A stretch of 62,637 bases of DNA. Source: Chloroflexota bacterium. Its GTDB lineage: Bacteria; Chloroflexota; Dehalococcoidia; SHYD01; JACQUQ01. Made by a program: the position numbers and the translations under genes. This document shows positions 1 to 8,839 of this stretch, piece by piece; within the stretch, counting starts at the first letter, position 1, and each line of letters opens with the position of its first letter. The notes beneath the pieces were generated by a model. It was not told the origin of the DNA, searched no databases, and saw nothing but the letters and a program-made list of their open reading frames with translations. The stretch is from positions 1 to 62,637 of the forward strand of contig JACQUQ010000078.1 in assembly GCA_016210175.1 (NCBI GenBank). The letters run 5' to 3'.

Positions 1-6
1 ATGTAA

Positions 7-490
7 CCCGGGCCGGGGGGCGCCTGGCGGCTCTTGCCCCACGATTTCCCCGCCTGGGGCACGGTGTACCATTACTTTCGGCTCTGGCGGAAGGACGGCA
101 CCTGGGAGCGCATCCATGCCGCCCTCCGCACCAAGCTACGGGTCCAATTGGATTGGGCCGAGAACCTACCCCTTCCGCCGGCGCGCTGGACTGCCAGTCG
201 GTGAAGACGACGCAAAAAGAGGGACCCACGGCTACGACGCCGGCAAGAAAGTCAACGGTCGCAAACGACACCTCCTGGTAGATACCCTGGGGTTCATCTG
301 GGCCTTGGCGGTTCTTGCCGCCAACATCCAGGACCCCCAGGGAGCCAGGGTGCTGCTGGAGCAGGTGCGGGGAACGTTGCCCCGCAGGAAACGCATCTGG
401 GCCGACGGCATCTACGCCGGGTCGCTGGTCGCCTGGGTCCTGGAGCACTTCGGCTGGGTGCTGGATATTGTGCGCCGCAGCGACCAGGTC
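7..490 (+). pseudogene. IS5-family transposase remnant
   Basis: Three reading frames together spell an IS5-type DDE transposase. Frame 1 gives [33 protein letters not shown], frame 3 gives [10 protein letters not shown], and frame 2 gives GYDAGKKVNGRKRHLLVDTLG followed by DIVRRSDQV. At least two frameshifts are therefore needed. The match ends at 490, exactly where the terminal repeat of the IS1-like element begins, and the usual C-terminal segment after SDQV is missing. The N-terminus is also missing near the window edge. This is a dead, truncated gene. Confidence 0.85.
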
Positions 491-1633
491 GGTGGTGACT
501 CCTAAGTGCCGTGATAGACTGGGTGGGTGAGAAACTCGGACCGGGACCAGGCATGGTCGGCCAAACCCAGCACCATCGCCGGGGTCCGCTGCTGGTAGCG
601 CCGCTGACCATCCGGCATTGCCAAGGGCACCCGTAAGGCCACGTGGGGCAGCACCCCATTGTGCTCAAAGAGCACCAGACTGAAGCAGGCCCTCCAGGTC
701 GCGACCACCTTCGCAAACGCATGGGTCTTGCGGGTCAGGCAGGCCAGCCGGTCCCGCAGCACCCCGTTCTGCCGCTCCACCTGCACGGTATAGGGCTGCG
801 CTGCTTGCTCCCCCAGCACTGCCCGCACCTCCACCCGCTTCAGCCGCCGACCCTGCCGGTACTTGACCGCCTGGGTCCAGGCTACCCCTGGCACCGGCAA
901 GAAGACTGGCCACGGCAAGCCTGTAGCTGGCGGCTGGTCCCACCCAGTACACCTCCTGGATGGCATCGCTGTAGGGCGTCCAGCCAGCGCTCACCCAGGG
1001 CATCCCGGCACGGCCCGCGGGGCGCTGCCGGGTCGTGTACACCAGCGTCCTCGCCAGCTCCGTATCGCGGCGACCGGAGGTCCAGGCCACGATGAAGCGG
1101 CTAGGCCGGTCGATGGTGAACGCTCCCCTGTGTTCTCCCCCCGCTGGGATCGGGACCGCGGCGTCCCCGCTCAGCGCCGTGAGCGCAACGGCCCCTTTTT
1201 TCGGACGAAGGACCAGAACTCGTCTACCTCTCCTGCGGTCAGGTGGAGCTCATGGACCAGCACCTCCGTCAGGGCTGCGGCGTGCGTTCCTGCTCGCCGC
1301 AGCCAGGCGCCAATCGTCTCGTACTTGTGGCCGGTGATCTCCTCCGCCGCACGCAGGCTGCCCCGGCGCAGCACCACCAGGAGCGTCCGGGCGATTTCCT
1401 CCACCGGGGTCTTGAGCCCCGCCACCGGGGTGCCCGTCGTCGCCCGGAAGGAACGACCACACTCCCGACAGGACCACTGATGGTGACCATGACTGCTGCC
1501 ATTGCTGACGGTGTGCAGCGATCCGCAATGCCTGCAAGCCGAGTGCGGCATCCTCTGCATTGCACGGTCCTCCTGCTGAACTTCCTCCCAAGCTCAGCAT
1601 AGCACACTCTCACGGCCTTGCAGAGTCACCACC
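491..1633 (-). mobile_element. IS1-family insertion element (defective)
   Basis: An 1143-bp element is bounded by imperfect terminal inverted repeats. The left end reads GGTGGTGACTCCTAAGTGCC and the right end, read inward, GGTGGTGACTCTGCAAGGCC. The first 11 bases are identical and a GCCGTGA block is shared further in. IS1-family ends characteristically start with GGT. The flanking bases do not form a target-site duplication, so one flank was probably rearranged after insertion. The element truncates the IS5 relic on its left and stops 18 bp before the CRISPR array on its right. Confidence 0.75.
502..1560 (-). pseudogene. IS1-family transposase, frameshifted
   Basis: The N-terminal part (1560 down to about 1171) has a CxxC zinc-ribbon (CRHCGS and CREC), a helix-turn-helix-like stretch and the first acidic motif VDEFWSFVRKK. 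The middle part is in another frame and contains RFIVAWTSGRRDTELARTL and VSAGWTPYSDAIQEVY. The C-terminal part, in a third frame (966 to 502), contains QNGVLRDRLACLTRKTHAFAK. Read together this is a full-length IS1-type DDE transposase broken by at least two frameshifts, presumably inactive. Confidence 0.8.
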
Positions 1634-1651
1634 CGGCGCGGCCTGTCCATG

Positions 1652-2210
1652 CTTTCAGTACCCTAAAAGCGGGTCGATTGATTGCAAGCGACGTGCCCGA
1701 GGAGCCAGTCCCGCAAAGGGTCCGGCTCTTTCAGTACCCTAAAAGCGGGTCGATTGATTGCAAGGGGGCAGGCAGTGACCGCCGGTGCAATGCCATGCGG
1801 TCTTTCAGTACCCTAAAAGCGGGTCGATTGATTGCAAGGCCTCCTAGCGTTAGGGTTGTGACCTGTGTTGCTATTTCTTTCAGTACCCTAAAAGCGGGTC
1901 GATTGATTGCAAGGGCACCCTGCGCAACTCCACGATGCGATCTCTAATTGACTTTCAGTACCCTAAAAGCGGGTCGATTGATTGCAAGGATGGTGCCTGC
2001 GGGGATATTTGCCTGCCGTCAAGGTCTTTCAGTACCCTAAAAGCGGGTCGATTGATTGCAAGATGCACTTATCGAGACCGACCTGGTGAAGCTCGATCTT
2101 TCAGTACCCTAAAAGCGGGTCGATTGATTGCAAGCACCGGGAGCGTTTGCTGCACCTGGCGGAGATCGAGGGCCTTTCAGTACCCTAAAAGCGGGTCGAT
2201 TGATTGCAAG
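1652..2210 (-). CRISPR. CRISPR array, 8 repeats and 7 spacers
   Basis: Eight identical 37-nt repeats, read on the plus strand as CTTTCAGTACCCTAAAAGCG followed by GGTCGATTGATTGCAAG, start at 1652, 1728, 1802, 1877, 1952, 2026, 2098 and 2174. Spacers are 35-39 nt. On the minus strand the repeat has a 5-prime segment, an ACCC/GGGT hairpin and exactly eight terminal bases ACTGAAAG. This is the layout expected of a Cas6-processed repeat leaving an 8-nt crRNA tag. The array is therefore assigned to the minus strand, co-directional with the cas operon, with the leader at the high-coordinate end. All repeats are identical, so repeat decay cannot confirm orientation. Confidence 0.97.
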
Positions 2211-2335
2211 TCCATCTGACTTCCCGGAGCGGGCGGGCTGGCAAGACCTCCGGAGATGGTTGAGGTCCTCTGGCGGGCATGCTGGGCCCTGCGTCCCTGA
2301 CGCCTACTATACTGGACGCGGCCATGAGTGCGCAA
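2211..2335 (-). promoter_or_regulatory. Putative CRISPR leader and promoter
   Basis: On the minus strand a TTGCGC box (2330-2335) is separated by 18 bp from TATAGT (2306-2311). A transcript would start near 2299 and run about 90 nt before the first repeat at 2210. The 286-bp gap between the Csa1 stop and the array holds no convincing gene. Position and direction fit a leader; the boxes are only a moderate consensus match. Confidence 0.45.
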
Positions 2336-2496
2336 GGTGATCTTCTGCACGGTTTCCCCTTGGGGTTGCGAAGGTCTCCAGACAGAACTCTCCATTCATT
2401 GATATATGATGCAGAATAATCGCTGCAACAGGTTCGACTGCCCGGCTGCTCCGGGCGATCCGGAAGCGGCGGGTTGCGAGGGGCCGGCGCACCGCC

Positions 2497-3403
2497 CTAC
2501 TCCGGATGGCACGCGCGGTAATAGGGGCAGGCCCGCGGGCACTCAGCCGGCATACCAGGATCGATCTCTTCCTCAACCAGCCGGGCTCGCTCATCCCGAG
2601 ACTCGATGAACCATTGTCGCAGCTCGTCATCAAGCGCATGGAGGTCGCGCTCGACCACCACGAGGCCATCCCGAAACGCGACATATACGACACAGCCCAG
2701 GTTCACCGAGTACTCGTAGATGCTCTCTATTGCCAGGGCATACCCCGTCGTGCTCAGCCGATGAAAGGCTTCCTTGCCGCCAAACTTGATATCCACCACC
2801 ATCTGCTCTGACCATACGAAGGCATCCGCAGAGAGCCGTGACGACAGGCCCAGCAAGGTACCATCCAAATCGTTGCTCGACGATGACCGGCAGGGCGAGG
2901 TGGGCCAGGGCATCGATGCCGATGCCGGGCTGGCGGGCCAGGGCCTCCTGAACCCGGGCGAGGATTCGCCGCTCCTCGAAGGCCCAGAGCAAGCGCCCGT
3001 GATCGGGGAGGCTCTCGTTGGTGGCTGTGGCGTCATCGGGAAGGGGGAGGTCCGGGTGCTGCAACGTGCGCAGCGCGTCCAGGGGATTGCCCTCCGCCGC
3101 GTACAACAGCCGCTTGGCCGCAACGAAGATGCGGGCGAGCACGTCGTGGAGATAGCTCCCCTGGACCATGCGCGGGCTGGGCGGCACCCGTACCTGGAGC
3201 ACGTGGCGCAGGTACAGGTCCCGCCCCGTCGGGCAGTACTGGCCGGCCACCGCGGAGACGCTGAGGCGGGTATCGTAGATGGGGCTGAGGGGCGGCTGGT
3301 GCCAGCTCCAGCCCCGCAAGTCTTCGGCCACGCCCCGCTGCCGGGCCTGGGGCGCCAGGTGGCGCTGGACCCACCGCTTTTCTTCATCAGCGAGGAAGTA
3401 CAT
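2497..3403 (-). pseudogene. csa1: Cas4-like nuclease of the Csa1 family, frameshifted
   Basis: The first frame (3403 to about 2875) reads MYFLADEEKRWVQRHL, then YCPTGRDLYLRHV with the first Fe-S cysteine, then ALPVIVEQ. The sequence then continues only in the next frame: DLDGTLLGLSSRLSADAFVW, the RecB-type nuclease motif VVDIKFGG, TTGYALAIES, and the cysteine-rich end CPRACPYYRACHPE. One extra base around 2870-2880 (near GTCGAGCAACGAT) explains the switch. Csa1/Cas4 proteins process prespacer ends and help set PAM and insertion direction. This copy lies between cmr6 and the array as the last cas gene. It may be a true pseudogene or a single-base sequence error. Confidence 0.8.
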
Positions 3404-3433
3404 ACCGACCTCCCGTTGGTGCTCTTCAGTCGC

Positions 3434-4381
3434 CTATCCTGAAGGGGTGAATAGCCCGTAGCCCACCGCCGTTTTGGCGCCTATGCCAAGGTTGCTCAAG
3501 GCATCATGCAGCCACCGCTCCGCCTGTGCGCGGTCTGCCGGCGCGGCATCCGGGCGCGTGTGGAGGGCGGTGCGGAACCGTGTCCCGGCAGGGACGGTTA
3601 GGAAGAAGACGGGTTGGGGTGCCAGCCAGTCACCCGGTTGTCTCACCTTGCCCTGGTAGTATTCAGCGAAGTGGGGGTTGAGTACATCCACGCGTACGCG
3701 CGGCGGCTCCACCGGATACAGGGCGTGGAAGACCACCGTGCCGGCGCCCCCCGCTTCGGCTGTCTCCGCCGGGCGGTCGCCAAAGGTGCGGGCGAGCGTC
3801 GGCCCAACCAGCCCCTCCCAATGCTGGGCCCAGGCGCGCGTCGCCCCCTTGAGGCTGCTGGCAGGGAGGAAAGGGACGCCCAGGTTGCGGTCCCATACGA
3901 ACCCAACCTCCAGGGCATGGGTCATGCCGGTGCCGCTCACGAGCGGTGTCGCTAGGGTCACGTCCACCTCGTGGGCATCCAGGAAACGCCAGAGGGCCGC
4001 CCTGCGCTCATGGAGCGCGCGGAGCAGCGATGCAAGCTGCGGAGCGACATCCTGGGCGTGCTGGGCCATCTCCTCCAGGAACCGTTGCCGCACCGATCCG
4101 CCGTCCCGCGAGGTTTGTGGCTCCCAGTTCCCGGCATCCCCAGACCAGATATCGGCATAGCGGTCGTACAGCAGGCCAAGGTTGGCGGTCGTGGGCGGAC
4201 GAGGTCGAAGGAGGTCGCGCGCCTCCCGGTACACGGGCCGTACCCGCGCCGGTGGCCCACCCCGGTCCTGCGGGCCTGCCCGTCGGTTGAGGCCCGGTGG
4301 CCTTCCGCCTCCGTCCGGACCCCGGATGCCGCCCCGCCCGCCCTGTGGGGACCGTTCCTCCCTGCGCGGTGGCCGGTTCAT
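3434..4381 (-). CDS. cmr6: Type III-B RAMP protein Cmr6
   Basis: The 315-aa product starts at the ATG at 4381, with GGAGG seven bases upstream; the longer upstream reading is a shadow of cmr5. An arginine-rich, probably disordered N-terminus of about 60 residues precedes the RAMP core: TPLVSGTGMTHALEVGFVW, LPASSLKGATRAWA, and the C-terminal glycine loop NLGIGAKTAVGYGLF. Cmr6 caps the crRNA-distal (head) side of the Cmr complex with Cmr1. It is the last intact subunit gene of the cmr run. Confidence 0.9.
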   Translation of the reverse strand: MNRPPRREERSPQGGRGGIRGPDGGGRPPGLNRRAGPQDRGGPPARVRPVYREARDLLRPRPPTTANLGLLYDRYADIWSGDAGNWEPQTSRDGGSVRQRFLEEMAQHAQDVAPQLASLLRALHERRAALWRFLDAHEVDVTLATPLVSGTGMTHALEVGFVWDRNLGVPFLPASSLKGATRAWAQHWEGLVGPTLARTFGDRPAETAEAGGAGTVVFHALYPVEPPRVRVDVLNPHFAEYYQGKVRQPGDWLAPQPVFFLTVPAGTRFRTALHTRPDAAPADRAQAERWLHDALSNLGIGAKTAVGYGLFTPSG

Positions 4382-4427
4382 CGTTCCTCCTTCAGCGCGT
4401 ACGCGCCAGCAAACGTCCGCATCTTCC

Positions 4428-4871
4428 CTATTCCTCGGCCCCCGGTACCGGGCGACTATGCTCCGGCAAGTACGCGTCGGCGAACTTCCGCATCCACCCC
4501 AGGAGCGCCAGGGCTGTCTGCTGTGCCTGTTGGTACTCGGCACGTGAGCCCGCCATCAACGCCGCCATGAGGTCGGTCCCTTCCCGGTATACCTGATCGG
4601 GCCGCTCACTCTGGTGGGATACCGGCCCCAGCCAGTCTTGCAGCTCCTCATACAGCGCCCGCGCTGCCTGTGCCTGCACGCCTTTTCCCCCGGTAGCGGC
4701 CAGCAAGTAGGCGAGGGCCTGGCCCAGCCCGTTCTGGAGCACCATGCTCGGCAGCGAGCGTACCAGGGTCCCGTACTGCGAGGCGTACTTGTCCTGGGCA
4801 TGACGCTGGACGGTCTGGAGGGCGTAGAGCGCCCGTTGCTGTTCCAGGGTCTGCCTAGCCAAGAGCGCCAC
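4428..4871 (-). CDS. cmr5: Type III-B small subunit Cmr5
   Basis: A 147-aa protein, predicted almost entirely helical (LARQTLEQQRALYALQTVQRH, LLAATGGKGVQAQAARALYEELQDWL), with the size and position of the Cmr small subunit. Cmr5 lines the inner filament of the complex and helps hold the target RNA. Its start overlaps the end of cmr4 by 17 bases, implying translational coupling. Confidence 0.88.
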   Translation of the reverse strand: MALLARQTLEQQRALYALQTVQRHAQDKYASQYGTLVRSLPSMVLQNGLGQALAYLLAATGGKGVQAQAARALYEELQDWLGPVSHQSERPDQVYREGTDLMAALMAGSRAEYQQAQQTALALLGWMRKFADAYLPEHSRPVPGAEE

Positions 4872-5844
4872 CTCCCTGTTCTAGCACCCGCACCGCGCAC
4901 CAACCGTGCCCCACTGTCTCGTTGCCGCCCACCTGGACGAAGAAGGGATCGCCGTGGACCAACTCCAGGAACTGGTCCCGTACCGCTTCGGCGCTGGGGG
5001 TACCGGCGCGCTGGCGCCGCTCCAGAGGCGTGCGTGGCTCTTCCGGGAGGACCAACGTCGTGAACAAGCTATCGGCGGGCACCGTCTCCTCATACCAGAG
5101 GTTCCCCCCGCCTCCGGTGGTGGTTTTGTGCTCATTGAGGGCGACACGTGCGGTCACCTGGGTCGCATGCTTCACGAGATACGCGAAATCACCGTCGCTG
5201 ATGAGCGCCACATGACGGGCAAACTTCTCCCGGTAGGTCCGGTGGGCCTCCCCGGCGGGCAGGAGCTCCGCCAGCCATGCCGCCAGATCGCTCCAGGCAC
5301 CGTCTCGGTCCACCTGGAACGAGAGGTCTTCCAGCACGACGGTGCCGGAGCGTTCGTCTGCGGCGATCAGCCGGCCCGGGGCGGGTTGGAGCTGATCGGG
5401 AGAGGACAGGTCTGGCGCCGCGGCAGCGGCCAGGCGCAGGTCCCGTGCCAGCCGGCCCAGCGCCAGGGGGCAGGTGACCCAGAGAAATACGTCGGTCAGG
5501 CTGCGCACCGGGAAGGCCAGCAGCCGGGCATCGCTGAAGGCCAGCGCCCCGGCGTGCAGGTCACTCCCACCACCGGCCTGGGGCCTGGGGCCGAAGAGCA
5601 GGTCCACCAGCCCATCCCGGCCCGACCAGCGGCCCTCCGCTAACCGGCGCAAGCTGCCTTTGAGGCTGGTGGACGGGATAATGGGGAAGTCGGTGTGGCG
5701 CTCCCGCTGCACCGGGAGGTCCACGATCCCCGTGCTCTGACCGGTCCCCGGGTGCAGGGGAGTTTCCGTGTACAGGGCCAGCACCACCGGGGCCGCGCCC
5801 GCGGCGCGCCCGGTGGCAGTGGTCTGGTGGGACGGTATGGTCAT
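4855..5844 (-). CDS. cmr4: Type III-B backbone RNase Cmr4
   Basis: The 329-aa RAMP protein starts at 5844, where the ATG overlaps the TGA of cmr3 (ATGA) and is preceded by GGAGG. Cmr4 forms the Cas7-like backbone and cuts target RNA at 6-nt intervals. The expected active-site loop is present as GIVDLPVQRERHT, with Asp42 the likely catalytic residue. It is followed by IIPSTSLKGSLRRL, the glycine-rich thumb HKTTTGGGGNLWYEE, and the C-terminal VGGNETVGHGWC. Target-RNA cutting therefore looks intact. Confidence 0.92.
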   Translation of the reverse strand: MTIPSHQTTATGRAAGAAPVVLALYTETPLHPGTGQSTGIVDLPVQRERHTDFPIIPSTSLKGSLRRLAEGRWSGRDGLVDLLFGPRPQAGGGSDLHAGALAFSDARLLAFPVRSLTDVFLWVTCPLALGRLARDLRLAAAAAPDLSSPDQLQPAPGRLIAADERSGTVVLEDLSFQVDRDGAWSDLAAWLAELLPAGEAHRTYREKFARHVALISDGDFAYLVKHATQVTARVALNEHKTTTGGGGNLWYEETVPADSLFTTLVLPEEPRTPLERRQRAGTPSAEAVRDQFLELVHGDPFFVQVGGNETVGHGWCAVRVLEQGGGALG

Positions 5845-6980
5845 CGCGTTCCTCCTTCGCTCCAATAGCCGACCACGACGTGGCCGAACCCCGCACGCCC
5901 CCGTGTACCGAGCTTCCGGTCGTGCCATGCGCCGAGGTCGGCGCCGTCCTGGGCGTGTAGGAAATAGACGCTGCCCGCAGGCACGCACGCTTCGGCGGGC
6001 TTGGGCCGCCCCGCGGCGATGTCCCAGCCACCGATACGCGCAGGCTTGTCCACTGCCGCGGAGACGATGGTCACCGCCTGCCCTTCCAGGTCGCCGTGCC
6101 ACCCGTCACCAGCTTGACGGAATTCCTGGGGGAGCCACCGGCCACCCCAGCGTGCCGGGGTCAGCAAAACCAGGCGGGCCCGCGCGCCGCCCGGCGTGAC
6201 CGGTGTGGAGGGCTCCTGATGCACCTCGACAGCGGCCAACCGACCTTCCCCACCCAGGCGGTGGAGGCCGGCGCACCGCTCCTGGAGCAGGGCATCAATG
6301 CCGTTCACCCGCAAGCCGATGCCCACCCGCCCGGCGTGGTCATCCTTGAGGCGGACAAAGACCGGGGCGTAGAGCATCCCTTCCTCGGTGGCGCGCGACG
6401 CTGGGTTGCGCCCGATACCGACCCGCCGCTCCTCGCAGAAAAACGCGGATGCCTTCGCGATCTGGCTATCCGGCACGAGATCCCCTCTTAGGTAGGCGGC
6501 GAGCCCTTCCTGGGAGATCCACATCCCGACCTTGGTCTCGCGGTCGCCCTCCTCCAGCTTCGGGAGGAAGGACACTGCCCCCAGGTCGCAGTCCAGAGGA
6601 TCGCCGGGGTTCGTCGGGTGCCATACGCTGCCTTCCCGTCCTCGCAGGTCCAGGGGCGCGGGGTACCAGCGCTGCACCACCCCACCCGCCTGCCGGATGA
6701 GGTAGGGGCCACGCAGGTCAAGCTGTCCCAGGTCATCCAGACCCCCCAAGAGCTTAATGGCCTCTGGCACCTCCGGGAAGCCGCCACCCCTTCCCTGCAC
6801 CGCAGCCGCATAGTCTTGGACGGCGACGCCCAGGGCGGCCAGCAACGCCGTCCGCACAAAGCCCTGCATGACCTCCGGGGAGGGCGGAAAACGGCTGTGG
6901 ATCACGGTAGCCTCGCCGGCGTTCATGGGTTCCAGGCCCCTGAAGAACAGCACGTCCAGGGGAAAGATGCGCCATTCCAT
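5841..6980 (-). CDS. cmr3: Type III-B RAMP protein Cmr3
   Basis: A 379-aa protein starting MEWRIFPLDVLFFRGLEPMN, a typical Cmr3 N-terminus. The C-terminus has the glycine loop LGTRGRAGFGHVVVGYW. Cmr3 binds the 8-nt crRNA tag next to Cas10 at the foot of the complex. The start at 6980 lies 3 bases beyond the cas10 stop (6983), and the stop overlaps the cmr4 start, so the run is translationally coupled. Confidence 0.92.
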   Translation of the reverse strand: MEWRIFPLDVLFFRGLEPMNAGEATVIHSRFPPSPEVMQGFVRTALLAALGVAVQDYAAAVQGRGGGFPEVPEAIKLLGGLDDLGQLDLRGPYLIRQAGGVVQRWYPAPLDLRGREGSVWHPTNPGDPLDCDLGAVSFLPKLEEGDRETKVGMWISQEGLAAYLRGDLVPDSQIAKASAFFCEERRVGIGRNPASRATEEGMLYAPVFVRLKDDHAGRVGIGLRVNGIDALLQERCAGLHRLGGEGRLAAVEVHQEPSTPVTPGGARARLVLLTPARWGGRWLPQEFRQAGDGWHGDLEGQAVTIVSAAVDKPARIGGWDIAAGRPKPAEACVPAGSVYFLHAQDGADLGAWHDRKLGTRGRAGFGHVVVGYWSEGGTR

Positions 6981-6982
6981 GA

Positions 6983-8839
6983 TCAATCCTCCTCTCCGGC
7001 GAGGAAGGCCGCCAGCAGCACCGGTGCCGTATCCCGCCAACCCACCCCGGCCAGGCGGCGCAGCACCACGACCCGCGCCTCAGCTTCCTCACGGGTGGCC
7101 GTCCGCTCTCGGCTCTTGAGGTACTCGGCCGCCAGCAGCTTATCTACCGTCTCCTCCGTCCATTCTGGGCTGGCGGCGGGGAGCAGGTCCCGCAGATGGT
7201 AGAGGAACCCGCGGCCGTACTGGTTCTTTTCCAGCTTCTTTCCCAGCCCATCCCTGACCGTCTCAATATCATCCACGAGCGGGATGTCCCCCTCCCGACC
7301 GCTGTCCCACTTCCTGGCGAACTCCAGGACGATGCCCGGCCGCTTCCACACCGCCACGGCCAGCGCATCCCGGCCCGCGGTGTCTTTGGCCTGCTCCTCC
7401 AGGATGCGGTGGGCAGTGGCGACGACCTCCCGCAGCGGGGCGTTCATGTGGGCGTAAACCAGCCCGGCGCTGATAGTCGCTTTCATCTCTGGCAGGTGCT
7501 TCGTGAACTCGTCGTGGTACGTCCCTCGGAGGTCTGCTGCGACCCGCAGCGCCGTATCTTTGGGCAGCAGGGCCAGCACATCGTCGCCTCCCGCATAGAT
7601 CAAGACCCCATTGGCCTCCCGCCCTTCTACGATCTCCGGCACCCGGCGGCTGAATGCTGCGAGGGCTTGGGAGATGTGCTCCTTCCGGTCAGCATGTGTC
7701 CGCAAGAGCTTTCCCATCGAGTCTCCGTCCATTGCCAGGAGTGCGTAGGACGTGCTCGGCATGGGCAGACGCACGGCACGCACTGCGTCCAGAAGCTCCC
7801 GCAGCGTCCCCAGGACCGCCGTCCGCTGGTCGCCCAGTTCCGCCTCCCGCTCGCGGTCACCTACCACCTCCGGGGAGAACCAGTCGCCGTCGATCTGGAT
7901 GAAAGCATCCGCGACTTCCCGGTCACTTGGAGACCAGGCATCGGCCGCGTCCCGGAGCGCCGGAAAGAACGAGCGCGGGATGCTGAGCGGGACCCTGGCT
8001 TCCTCAAGTGCCCACATATGCAGCGATACCGCATCCCGTAGCCGAGGGTCGGTCGCTCCGGCCTTCAGCACGCTGAGCCGCCAGGGAATGCTGGCCATCG
8101 TCGTTGTCGAAGGAAAGCCCGTGGGTACCGACCACCCAAGGGCGTCGGCCGCAATGTAAGGAAAGAATCGTTTGACCGTGCATAGCGTGCAGAGCCGTTC
8201 CTTGCCCTTCGGCTGCACATCGTGCAGCCCCCCGTGGTGTGCGACCTCCGTCCAGAAGTCACGCACCTCCTTGCGCGAACCGTCGCCGGCGTGCAGGGCC
8301 TCCCGCGCGCCGCAGCAGGTACACTTCTCCCCCGGCTCGTCCTCCAGTGTGAAGGCCCGTAGCGTCTTGCGGCGGGCCATCCCGGCTGGATCGCCCAGGA
8401 CCCAGGCGTGAGTCCAGACGCCAGCGACTTGTCGCTCCCAAACCTCACCCGTCGTTGCGGTCCAGGGGAGACGTCGCCGTTGCCACTCCGCCCGGACGGC
8501 CTTGCTCACGCGCTTCCACGCCTCCTGCCACCCAGCAACCGCCGCCTGGGCGACCTGGCCGGCCCGTTCCGCGGGAGCCCGCAGTTCTGCCACGTGCGGG
8601 ATCGATCCCACGCGGCTGCCGCTCTCCTGGGGCACGCCGCCACGCCTGAGCGCATCCATCAGCGGGTTGCCCTCGATGGCCGGGAGCACCATCTCACAGG
8701 AGTCGGCGACGCGTGCCAGCGCGCTGCCCGCCAGATAGGACAGCAGGTAGGACCCGGCCCACAGGTCCCGGGTGCGCCGGGCCTGGCTGATGAACTCCTG
8801 GACTGGGCCAAACGCGAGGTAGATGGTCTGTTCGCTCAC
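6983..8839 (-). CDS. cas10: Cas10/Cmr2, large subunit of III-B complex, HD domain absent
   Basis: The 618-aa product starts at a GTG at 8839 that overlaps the cmr1 TGA (GTGA). It opens directly with the first palm region (IYLAFGPVQEFISQARRTRDLWAGSYLLSYL), so the N-terminal HD DNase found in many Cas10 proteins is missing. A CTCCG/CTLC zinc-binding pair follows. The second palm has LLAMDGDSMGKLL and the cyclase motif YAGGDDVLALLP, with GGDD at about residues 417-420. The protein should therefore make cyclic oligoadenylates from ATP on target-RNA binding but not cut DNA. A CARF effector gene lies two genes upstream. Confidence 0.95.
   Translation of the reverse strand: MSEQTIYLAFGPVQEFISQARRTRDLWAGSYLLSYLAGSALARVADSCEMVLPAIEGNPLMDALRRGGVPQESGSRVGSIPHVAELRAPAERAGQVAQAAVAGWQEAWKRVSKAVRAEWQRRRLPWTATTGEVWERQVAGVWTHAWVLGDPAGMARRKTLRAFTLEDEPGEKCTCCGAREALHAGDGSRKEVRDFWTEVAHHGGLHDVQPKGKERLCTLCTVKRFFPYIAADALGWSVPTGFPSTTTMASIPWRLSVLKAGATDPRLRDAVSLHMWALEEARVPLSIPRSFFPALRDAADAWSPSDREVADAFIQIDGDWFSPEVVGDREREAELGDQRTAVLGTLRELLDAVRAVRLPMPSTSYALLAMDGDSMGKLLRTHADRKEHISQALAAFSRRVPEIVEGREANGVLIYAGGDDVLALLPKDTALRVAADLRGTYHDEFTKHLPEMKATISAGLVYAHMNAPLREVVATAHRILEEQAKDTAGRDALAVAVWKRPGIVLEFARKWDSGREGDIPLVDDIETVRDGLGKKLEKNQYGRGFLYHLRDLLPAASPEWTEETVDKLLAAEYLKSRERTATREEAEARVVVLRRLAGVGWRDTAPVLLAAFLAGEED

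Noticed and set aside
1618-2340. Plus-strand ORFs with repeated FQYPKSGSIDCK or FSTLKAGRLIA peptides
   Set aside because: These are translations of the CRISPR repeats, not a repeat protein.
4382-4543. Upstream extension of cmr6 in the ORF track (369 aa)
   Set aside because: The extra 54 residues are the antisense-like shadow of cmr5. A GGAGG sits right before ATG 4381.
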